NCBI RefSeq assembly: GCF_032678705.1
Contig: NZ_JAVTSS010000001.1
Location: forward strand, 1,054,001-1,118,000
DNA from: Pedobacter frigiditerrae
GTDB taxonomy: Bacteria > Bacteroidota > Bacteroidia > Sphingobacteriales > Sphingobacteriaceae
Length of the DNA stretch: 64,000 nucleotides
Direction of reading: 5' to 3'
Shown here piece by piece: positions 51,573 to 58,669 of the stretch. The position numbers and the translations under genes are program-made. How positions within the stretch are numbered: the stretch's first letter is position 1; every line of letters starts with the position of its first letter. The notes below the pieces were generated by a model that was given only the letters and a program-made list of their open reading frames with translations, ran no database searches and was not told the origin of the DNA.

Positions 51573-53223
51573 TTAAAACTTCTTTAGCTGCCCTAATACC
51601 TTGGTGAAATGCTTCTTCAAAAATAGAAATTCCACTAAGGTCGCTATGTGCAAAAAATATCTTATCTTGAATAGGTTTTCTAGCTTCCTTTATATTTTGT
51701 CCGAAAATTAAATTTGGTGTCGGCGCAATCATCCCATGGCCCCAAATCCAAAAGTCAATGGCTTCAATAGATTGCTCAATGCCAGGATGGATAAAGGTCA
51801 ACTCGGGCATGACAATGTCTAACCATTGATCGTACGTTCGTGTATACGCTGCTAATCTAGAAATTGTTGGTTCGAACTTACAGAGTGGTAAATAATAGGT
51901 TAATACCTTTTTACTTGAGCCTTGCTCTAGTTTTTGCTGGCTTGCATTTACATAACCTACAGAAGGAGTTCCGAAAGCTACATTATCCCAACATAATTCC
52001 ATTCCTTTAGAATTGGGTAACTCATTTAGGGTTATGTTAGCTATTAACCAAGGTGAATAACTAAAATTTTGATAGGAGACAGATGGCCTGTTAAAGTGTT
52101 GTAAAATACGCTTGTTTATAAATTGAGGTGTACATAGAATTACTTTACTAGCTTCTATTTTAGTTGTCTTGTTAGTTTGATGATTAAAAACTAATGCCTC
52201 AACACATCCGTTTTTACCATCTTTTAGTTCATAACAAATTGATGACTTAATGAGATGATCATTTAATTGAATGGACATTTGTTCCATTAACCATCCATTT
52301 CCTTGCGGCCAAGTTAAAATGGCATTGTCTTCTGCATTAGCAGCTTTGCCACGCCTGCTAGAAAAATAATGTAATCCGGCCCAAGCAGAAACTTTTTCAA
52401 GTTCTTGACCAAAATCATCTTTACAGGCATAATTTAAATACCAAAGCAAGTATTTTGAAGTATAACCCTTGTTTTGTAGATATTGCTTAAAAGTGATTTG
52501 CTCTAACTTTGTATATGTTTCATCGTTAGAAGAAGCGCTAATAGGGATATTGAAAATAAATTTACCGTCATTTCCTTTGGTCATTTTGAAGTGTTCTGCT
52601 TCTTTTAAAAAAGCCTTGATTTGTTTTTTATCAATTTCTGGTACACCAAAGTCAGGAATTAATCCCTCTTGCCATTCCCCGTTAATCAGTAATCGTTCTT
52701 CCGGGTCAAAAGTGAGGTAGTATTCATTGTAACTTGGAATATTATTTTCATAATGTGTAATAACACCAATTTCTTGTAAAAATGCTTGTAAAAGTAAATC
52801 TTCATTATTGGCAATAGTAATGTAGTGAGCCCCAAGTGGATAAGAAGATACATTATTACTTGAAAAATGAGAATTACCACCTGGATGGTTTTCTAGTTCT
52901 AAAATCTCAAAATCAATTTCTCCATTCTGCTTTAGCCATCTAGCGGCAGATAATCCGGTAATACCAGCTCCAACAATAAGTGTTTTAACTTTTTTGGTAT
53001 TCGATGCAATGGGTATTTGAATTTTATCCCTTAAAACATGGCCAGCCTTTGCATTTTGACCATTAAGCTGCCCAGTTATTTCATATTTCTTAGGCTTTAC
53101 TTTTTTATAACATCCATTTAAGAATATGCCACTCGTTAAGAGGCCAAGCCTTAATAAAAAAGAACGTCTCTGTATATAATTAGAGAAAGTATCCTTATAA
53201 AACTGATGCCCACTCATTTTCAA
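51565..53223 (-). CDS. FAD-dependent amine oxidase-like protein, Tat/lipoprotein signal
   Basis: A 552-residue flavoprotein of the amine-oxidase/phytoene-desaturase superfamily. The dinucleotide motif GAGITGLSAARWLKQ is at about 85-99, followed by LELENHPGGNSHF (about 109), which contacts FAD in this family. The N-terminus is unusual for the family: twin arginines at 19-20 (QRRSFLLRLGLL), a hydrophobic run and Cys38 in IFLNGC, which suggests folded export by Tat and lipid anchoring. In a polyamine operon a polyamine or amine substrate is attractive but unproven. It starts 29 bases inside the aminopropyltransferase gene and overlaps the membrane-protein gene by 8 bases. Confidence 0.82.
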   Translation of the reverse strand: MKMSGHQFYKDTFSNYIQRRSFLLRLGLLTSGIFLNGCYKKVKPKKYEITGQLNGQNAKAGHVLRDKIQIPIASNTKKVKTLIVGAGITGLSAARWLKQNGEIDFEILELENHPGGNSHFSSNNVSSYPLGAHYITIANNEDLLLQAFLQEIGVITHYENNIPSYNEYYLTFDPEERLLINGEWQEGLIPDFGVPEIDKKQIKAFLKEAEHFKMTKGNDGKFIFNIPISASSNDETYTKLEQITFKQYLQNKGYTSKYLLWYLNYACKDDFGQELEKVSAWAGLHYFSSRRGKAANAEDNAILTWPQGNGWLMEQMSIQLNDHLIKSSICYELKDGKNGCVEALVFNHQTNKTTKIEASKVILCTPQFINKRILQHFNRPSVSYQNFSYSPWLIANITLNELPNSKGMELCWDNVAFGTPSVGYVNASQQKLEQGSSKKVLTYYLPLCKFEPTISRLAAYTRTYDQWLDIVMPELTFIHPGIEQSIEAIDFWIWGHGMIAPTPNLIFGQNIKEARKPIQDKIFFAHSDLSGISIFEEAFHQGIRAAKEVLNG

Positions 53224-54748
53224 AATGTTTAACCAGTATCTGGTTGTTTAGCTTATTTACCTCAGTTGGTATCTTGGCCATATCATTCGGGAAATATAAC
53301 ATTTGATTGAGGCTTTCTTTGGAGATGAATTTTAGTCCTTTAAGGTAAGCTAGAGGTTTTTTATACTTAAAATCTGGATTTGCGGCCATAATGTAACCCC
53401 ATTCTCCAAAAGAAGGTACATAGTTGTGATAAGGAATGGTTTTTAATCCAACACTTTCTAAGGTGGTATTAACTGTCCAAAATGATTTCGGTGCTACATA
53501 AGGTGATGTAGACTGAACTACCATTAACCCTTGTGGAGCTAATATCCCTTTAACCAATTTATAAAACGAGTTAGTGTAAAGTTTTCCAACAGCATAATTT
53601 GATGGGTCTGGAAAATCGATAACAATGAAGTCAAACTGCCTTTTTTGCATCTTAACCCAACTAAATGCATCTGCATTGATAACCTTTACCTTTGTGGATA
53701 ACAAAGAATTTTTGTTTAATTGCAAAAGGATCTTATTAGATTGAAATAAGGAAGTCATACCGTGGTCTAAATCAACTAATGTTACACTTTCAACTTTTGG
53801 ATATTTTAAAATTTCTCTAACTGCAAGTCCATCACCCCCACCCATCACTAAAATATGCTTGGCATTAGGTAATGCTTGTAACCCTGGGTGAACCAATGCT
53901 TCATGATAACGATATTCATCATCAGAGCTAAACTGTAAATTACCATTAAGGAATAATCGAAGTACTTTGTTCTTTTTTGTGAGAATTATTCTCTGGTAAG
54001 GTGTGCTTTTAGTATAAATAATGGTGTCGCTGTAAGTTAAACTTTCTGAGTAATTGGTTATCTTATCAGCATAAACAAAACCCACTAATAAGATTAAAAT
54101 ACTCACAAAAGAAGCATTCCTAAGATAAGTTGCAGCTTTAATTTCTCGCTTAAAATTAACACATACTATTAACGCAACTGCAACATTTAGCATCCCGAAA
54201 AGGTAAGCAGTTTTTACTAAGCCAAGATATGGGATGAGTAATAAAGGAAAAATAAGTGATGCTAATAATGCCCCGATATAATCAAATGTAAATACTTTTG
54301 ATACAAGATCTTTGAATTCAAATCTGTCTTGAAGTATTCTCATTAATAATGGAATTTCGAGCCCAACTAAAATTCCAGTAAGCCCAACCAAACCGTAAAG
54401 TACAATCCTAAAAGAAGCAATGCTTTCAAATACCAAGAAAAGAATACTAGCACTAAAACCGCCAACAAGCCCAACTAAAATTTCAATCTGAATAAACCAA
54501 GAGAGTATATTTTTATCGAAATATTTAGAAAGCCAAGAGCCAATACCCATAGAAAATAGATATAAGCCGATGATCGTGGAAAACTGAGTGACAGAATCAC
54601 CTAGTAAATAACTGGCTAATGTTCCTGCTATTAACTCGTAGATTAAGCCACAAGTAGCTACTACAAATACCGAAATGAGCAATAAGGCAGGTAATTTTTT
54701 ATGCATTTTAACTATGTATTGCTGAACTGATAATGATTGCAATTGCAA
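53195..54748 (-). CDS. Membrane-fused spermidine synthase-like aminopropyltransferase
   Basis: A 517-residue protein. Residues about 15-225 form seven or so membrane helices (LLISVFVVATCGLIYELIAG, FSTIIGLYLFSMGIGSWL). Residues about 235-500 form a spermidine-synthase fold: YQRIILTKKNKVLRLFLNG, HPGLQALPNAKHILVMGGGD, the AdoMet-type motif GGGDGLAVRE, TLVDLDHGM and DFIVIDFPDPSNYAVGKLY with the Asp-x2-Asp-Pro that contacts the amine. In soluble SpeE this catalyses transfer of aminopropyl from decarboxylated AdoMet. An AdoMet decarboxylase gene heads the same operon, so this chemistry is plausible here at the membrane. It overlaps both neighbours (41 bases with DUF350, 29 with the oxidase). Confidence 0.88.
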   Translation of the reverse strand: MQLQSLSVQQYIVKMHKKLPALLLISVFVVATCGLIYELIAGTLASYLLGDSVTQFSTIIGLYLFSMGIGSWLSKYFDKNILSWFIQIEILVGLVGGFSASILFLVFESIASFRIVLYGLVGLTGILVGLEIPLLMRILQDRFEFKDLVSKVFTFDYIGALLASLIFPLLLIPYLGLVKTAYLFGMLNVAVALIVCVNFKREIKAATYLRNASFVSILILLVGFVYADKITNYSESLTYSDTIIYTKSTPYQRIILTKKNKVLRLFLNGNLQFSSDDEYRYHEALVHPGLQALPNAKHILVMGGGDGLAVREILKYPKVESVTLVDLDHGMTSLFQSNKILLQLNKNSLLSTKVKVINADAFSWVKMQKRQFDFIVIDFPDPSNYAVGKLYTNSFYKLVKGILAPQGLMVVQSTSPYVAPKSFWTVNTTLESVGLKTIPYHNYVPSFGEWGYIMAANPDFKYKKPLAYLKGLKFISKESLNQMLYFPNDMAKIPTEVNKLNNQILVKHFENEWASVL

Positions 54749-54989
54749 TTATAAACGCAGCAAAAACTATTGCTAAAGCAATATTATGTTTCTCCAGAAT
54801 TTCTTTCCATAAGTTTTCGGGAGTTATTTTTTCAATTAGCCAAAAGGCTAGAAATAAAACAAAAATTCCAAGAAATGAATATACCAAAGAAGCGATGATA
54901 TATTTGATGTTAATAAGTTCGTTTAAGCTCATGTCTTTATTATTTATGATAAAATCTGTTAACGTATCCTGAACGGCCTTTTGCGCCAT
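54708..54989 (-). CDS. DUF350-family small membrane protein
   Basis: A 93-residue protein with two to three membrane segments (IKYIIASLVYSFLGIFVLFLA, IALAIVFAAFIIAIAIIIS). This pattern, with Glu-Lys-Ile-Thr-Pro-Glu-Asn-Leu (about 53-60) between the segments, matches DUF350 as I know it (the E. coli YjfL family), commonly found beside aminopropyltransferase-like and DUF4178 genes. Function unknown. It overlaps the next gene by 41 bases and the upstream 57-residue gene by 50 bases. Confidence 0.8.
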   Translation of the reverse strand: MAQKAVQDTLTDFIINNKDMSLNELINIKYIIASLVYSFLGIFVLFLAFWLIEKITPENLWKEILEKHNIALAIVFAAFIIAIAIIISSAIHS

Positions 54990-55113
54990 TGTATTCTGTA
55001 TTTTTTTCTACTTTATCATTGTAAAAAGCATAACCACTCCAAGTAGCAAAGCTATAAGCACCAATGATAGCCAAGAGTAAAAAGAAATAAATTTTTATAG
55101 GTTTTATATTCAT
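54940..55113 (-). CDS. 57-residue single-pass membrane protein in polyamine operon
   Basis: A small gene read directly from the minus strand: ATG at 55113, TAA at 54940-54942. The product starts MNIKPIKIYFFLLLAIIGAY and continues SFATWSGYAFYND ... GAKGRSGYVNRFYHK, giving one N-terminal membrane segment and a basic, aromatic-rich C-terminal tail. It begins 2 bases after the stop of the DUF4178 gene and overlaps the DUF350 start by 50 bases, so its position fits the operon's coupling pattern. I do not recognise a family. Without this gene there would be an unexplained gap in an otherwise gapless operon. Confidence 0.7.
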   Translation of the reverse strand: MNIKPIKIYFFLLLAIIGAYSFATWSGYAFYNDKVEKNTEYNGAKGRSGYVNRFYHK

Positions 55114-55115
55114 GA

Positions 55116-56414
55116 TTATGAAGAGGTATAGGGAGAATGATCACTATTATCCCAACGTTTTTTCTCAAAATTTTTCATTCTTATCCAGCAATAAGCAGGA
55201 TATATACACAAAAGTAGGGCGGTTAATAATGTATTTCGCCACAAGCTACTGTTTGCTATAGCCTTAATATATAAATTGTTTCTTAAGACATCGCCTGTTG
55301 CCGGATAAATGTTTAAATGATATTTACCTTGCGGAATATTAGAAAGCATAATATTTGCTGTTTGCGAACCTTCGGACCATGATTCTCCACCTTCGTATCC
55401 AGAATAGTGTTCTATACCCTTCGTAACTTCCCAAGTTTGGTTATTACCTTCATTTACCAAAACTATTGTTGCTTCGAGCCAGTTGTTATCCACGGCAGAA
55501 CTCATTGTAAATTCTATGTTAGATGATACATCATCTATAATGAAGTCTGGTGATACAAATGGTTTAACCTCATCAGTACCATTTAAAATTACATGCGTAA
55601 GTGAAAAATCTTGGTTAAGTAATTCCTTTTCTGGTTTAATAAACCCTACTAAAAGATGGATAACCAACACCAAAATGATTGCAATCCCAGAAATTGTGAA
55701 TAAATTATTCCATTTGTCAAAAAACTTAGAAGGCTGAGTAGCGCCTATTCCAATTTTAGTAGGAAAAATATCAATATTAGCACCAAAGGCAGTAGCAATC
55801 GTGGAAGCTTCAATATATTCACCTAAGTAAAATATTGGACCAGGATTTTCTTTTACAAGCATAAAAGGGGGAGCTATAAACTCAAAAGCATTAACTTTAT
55901 CATTAATTACATCCCAATCTGCTTCACCAATCATCGCTTTAACAACAGGAGTATATTTATTGAAAAGACTAAAGCTAATTTTATTATAGTTAATGTCATT
56001 AAACAAATCGTTTTTAATATCCTTTAATTCTGGAATGAAGTTTTCACCTTTAACAATACTCCAGTGTCCATCAAATTCAACAAGTGTTGCATACCCTTTG
56101 TTGAAATTATATACTAGATATTCTCTCCAAGAATAGCTTGTATCTCTTTCCTTTTTCTCTAAATAGGTTATTACAATAAATTCATCGCCATCAAGCAAAC
56201 CTTTAGAACCAATTTTTAAAACGGGTTCAAGTAAAGGTTTAGTTAATTTTTTTATGAAATTATATCCCTTATCTGTTGCATGTAAATAGCTGAAACATTT
56301 AGAACAAGTTACATATTCACTGCCCTCAAAGTCAAAAACAGTAACCTCTGTTGAGCAAGTAACGCAAGTGATGTTCTTACTTAAAGAAAACCGTGGTAAA
56401 TTTACTGTTGCCAT
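55116..56414 (-). CDS. DUF4178-type membrane protein with zinc ribbon
   Basis: A 432-residue protein. The N-terminus has a Cys4 zinc-ribbon pattern (Cys17, Cys20, Cys37, Cys40). Then come DUF4178-like beta-rich segments (KIGSKGLLDGDEFIVITYLE at about 67; SWREYLVYNFNKGYATLVEF at about 93; a second segment about 160-220), a membrane helix (GIAIILVLVIHLLVGFI, about 246), an extracytoplasmic beta domain and a C-terminal helix (LLTALLLCIYPAYCWI). Function unknown; DUF4178 genes often travel with DUF350 and aminopropyltransferase-like genes. The start codon overlaps the stop of the decarboxylase gene by one base (TAATG). Confidence 0.8.
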   Translation of the reverse strand: MATVNLPRFSLSKNITCVTCSTEVTVFDFEGSEYVTCSKCFSYLHATDKGYNFIKKLTKPLLEPVLKIGSKGLLDGDEFIVITYLEKKERDTSYSWREYLVYNFNKGYATLVEFDGHWSIVKGENFIPELKDIKNDLFNDINYNKISFSLFNKYTPVVKAMIGEADWDVINDKVNAFEFIAPPFMLVKENPGPIFYLGEYIEASTIATAFGANIDIFPTKIGIGATQPSKFFDKWNNLFTISGIAIILVLVIHLLVGFIKPEKELLNQDFSLTHVILNGTDEVKPFVSPDFIIDDVSSNIEFTMSSAVDNNWLEATIVLVNEGNNQTWEVTKGIEHYSGYEGGESWSEGSQTANIMLSNIPQGKYHLNIYPATGDVLRNNLYIKAIANSSLWRNTLLTALLLCIYPAYCWIRMKNFEKKRWDNSDHSPYTSS

Positions 56415-56767
56415 TAACGAATTATTTCATTTTTTTGTGTTTCAATTCCCTCGAAAAAAGCCAATACTTCATTATATATTAAATTAACTTTAAGCGTATT
56501 ATCTTTTTTGTAATTAGATAAAAAAATATCGAAAGTTGCTAGTTCATATTCAGGCCAAGTATGAATAGAAAGATGAGATTCTGTGAGGCAAATGACAGCT
56601 GTAAAACCACCATTTTCAAAATTATGATAGACTTCTCCAACTTTCTGCAATTCGTTTAGTTCTATTAATGAATTGAAAAGTTCTTTACAAGGCTCAAAAG
56701 AAGATAAATAAGTAGACTTTGTTGATGTGAATTCTGATAAAATATGTAATCCAGGCTTATAGCTCAT
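56414..56767 (-). CDS. S-adenosylmethionine decarboxylase-like proenzyme (SpeD/SpeH)
   Basis: A 117-residue protein of the short prokaryotic AdoMet decarboxylase class. In the family, Ser of the ESH motif becomes the pyruvoyl cofactor by self-cleavage; here that is Ser64 in LTESHLSIHTWPE, with His69 also kept. The family's third key residue, a Cys about 20 positions after the Ser, is replaced by Ser84 in FDIFLSN. It heads the operon and would supply decarboxylated AdoMet to the membrane aminopropyltransferase. A possible -7 box TATTTTTG lies on the minus strand at 56787-56794. The Cys replacement leaves activity open. Confidence 0.85.
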   Translation of the reverse strand: MSYKPGLHILSEFTSTKSTYLSSFEPCKELFNSLIELNELQKVGEVYHNFENGGFTAVICLTESHLSIHTWPEYELATFDIFLSNYKKDNTLKVNLIYNEVLAFFEGIETQKNEIIR

Positions 56768-56900
56768 AAAACAGGCGGTTCCATCTCAAAAATATAAATT
56801 ATTTTGGATTAGTTACTGTCTAATGGGAATTGAATTTATAATGTTTGGTATTAATTTGAGTTTAAGCTCATTGTGTTTATAATAAATTTAAAAAAACAAG

Positions 56901-56928
56901 AAAAGCCCTAGATATCTCTAAGGCTTTT
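56901..56928. terminator. Terminator after ABC permease gene
   Basis: A stem aaaagccctaga / tctaaggctttt with one mismatch and a 4-base loop is flanked by A and T runs. It follows the minus-strand permease gene (ending at 56955) and insulates it from the polyamine operon downstream. Confidence 0.8.
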
Positions 56929-56954
56929 TCTATTTTGATAAACGTTAAGGTAAA

Positions 56955-57734
56955 TTATCTTTCTTTTATGCTGGTAAAATCTAAAAATCCTAAGATTAAA
57001 AAAGCTGCTGCATAAGTTGCAGAACTCCATAAAACATAAGGAACTTTAGCGGCGTTACTTTTAATAACAATGAAACCAGAATAATTAAAAAAGTATTTGG
57101 CAGCATCAACTACTGGAAAGCCAATCATATTAATCATACCCAATATCGACATTAAAACGCCCACTCCAATTGGAACTAAGAAGCTTTTAAAACGCATTCC
57201 CATCCAAAATTGGAATGTGGAAAGGGCTAGAATAGCCACATAAGTTTTACCCAATTGCGTTAATGTTTTAACCCAATCTAAATGGTTCCCGCTAAAATTA
57301 AATCTCGGATTTAGGATGCCTGAGAAATACCCTGACACGCCAACAAGTATAATATGAAGTGCTATAAAAGCCAGAATAAAGAATTGGAATAATAGAAATT
57401 TAGAGAAATAAAGTTTAGCCAACGATTGAGGAGCGGCGAAAACTTGTTTCCACGTATGGTTTCTAAATTCTATTTGAGGTAACAAAGTGCTCATTAAAAC
57501 TACAAACATTGGTAAAAAAACCATGCTAATAATTCCCCAACCTTGATAATGATAGAAATTCCAAGCGTCTTTGCTTACCCTTGCAATATCATCTGATACA
57601 TGACCATCTTGTTCTTCTTGGAAAACCAATAACATAAATACGGGAGCAAAGGCTGCCATAATTAAGGTTAAAATCCAAGTTGGCGAACGTTTTGTTTTTA
57701 AGAATTCTGATTTTAAAGAAATGGCTAAACTCAT
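56955..57734 (-). CDS. ABC-2 type transporter permease
   Basis: A 259-residue membrane protein with about six hydrophobic segments (for example MAAFAPVFMLLVF, IISMVFLPMFVVLMSTLLP, LLFQFFILAFIALHIILVG) and the large first extracytoplasmic loop typical of ABC-2/NatB or lantibiotic-immunity permeases. Its ATG overlaps the end of the ATPase gene by 4 bases. Probably it exports or protects against a hydrophobic or peptide compound; the substrate is unknown. Confidence 0.85.
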   Translation of the reverse strand: MSLAISLKSEFLKTKRSPTWILTLIMAAFAPVFMLLVFQEEQDGHVSDDIARVSKDAWNFYHYQGWGIISMVFLPMFVVLMSTLLPQIEFRNHTWKQVFAAPQSLAKLYFSKFLLFQFFILAFIALHIILVGVSGYFSGILNPRFNFSGNHLDWVKTLTQLGKTYVAILALSTFQFWMGMRFKSFLVPIGVGVLMSILGMINMIGFPVVDAAKYFFNYSGFIVIKSNAAKVPYVLWSSATYAAAFLILGFLDFTSIKER

Positions 57735-58645
57735 ACGTGTTGGGTTGTTAAGTCCATAAATAATTGTTCTAAGGTGTTTTGTTGAGGATGAAGCAAATAA
57801 ATGTCTAATTGCTTTTCGTATAAGGATCTACTCATTTTGGCAATTTCTTGCTCATCCTGATAAGAAACAGAGATTACACCGTCGCCTAATTCTGGCTGAT
57901 GATCCTTTAAAATCTGTAGGGCTGCTTGGTCATCTGAAGTATGAATAAACAATTTAGATTGCTTTTTTTGCAACTTGTTTAGCTCATTCATCGAGCCTTG
58001 AAAAATCATTTCACCTTTAGAAATTATTCCAATGCGGTTTACCATTTTCTCTATTTCAGCTAATTGGTGACTAGACATCAGAATGGTCATCCCTTCTTCT
58101 TTGTTTAGTTTTTTAACCAATTCCCTCAACTCAATAATCCCAGTAGGGTCTAGTCCGTTGGCAGGCTCATCTAAAATTAACAGCTCTGGGTTTGGTAGCA
58201 GGGCAAGCGCCACAGAAAGGCGCTGTTTCATCCCCAATGAAAAAGATTTCACCTTTTTCTTCCCTGTGTTTTCCAGTCCAACAATCTTAAGCACTTCAGC
58301 AACTCTAGCCTTTGAAGCACCATATATTTCACGGTACACTTCTAGGTTTTCATTTGCTCTTAAATGTCCATATAATGATGGATTTTCAATTAATGAACCA
58401 ACTTTTCTTAAGATATCTAACCTATTTGAACTAAACTCCTGACCAAATACTTCAATTTTACCAGTTTGTATTTTAGTTAGGCCGAGCAATAAGCGTAGTG
58501 TAGTGGTTTTACCAGCTCCATTTGGGCCAAGGAAACCATAGATGTCTCCTTTTTTAACTTCAAGGTTAATGTTTGTTAACGTTTTTGAGCCTTTGGCATG
58601 GGAATGCTCCAGACCTGTTGTTTTGATAATATAATTATCGGTCAT
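57731..58645 (-). CDS. ABC transporter ATP-binding protein
   Basis: A 304-residue ATPase: Walker A GPNGAGKTTT (about 39), the signature SFSLGMKQRLS (about 136), Walker B LLILDEPANGLDP (about 157) and the switch His in MSSHQLAE. A C-terminal extension of about 80 residues, as in DrrA/NatA-type exporters, follows. It lies 24 bases after the beta-barrel receptor gene and overlaps the permease gene by 4 bases. Confidence 0.92.
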   Translation of the reverse strand: MTDNYIIKTTGLEHSHAKGSKTLTNINLEVKKGDIYGFLGPNGAGKTTTLRLLLGLTKIQTGKIEVFGQEFSSNRLDILRKVGSLIENPSLYGHLRANENLEVYREIYGASKARVAEVLKIVGLENTGKKKVKSFSLGMKQRLSVALALLPNPELLILDEPANGLDPTGIIELRELVKKLNKEEGMTILMSSHQLAEIEKMVNRIGIISKGEMIFQGSMNELNKLQKKQSKLFIHTSDDQAALQILKDHQPELGDGVISVSYQDEQEIAKMSRSLYEKQLDIYLLHPQQNTLEQLFMDLTTQHV

Positions 58646-58669
58646 CTGTTTTTTGTTTGATGGTGAGCG

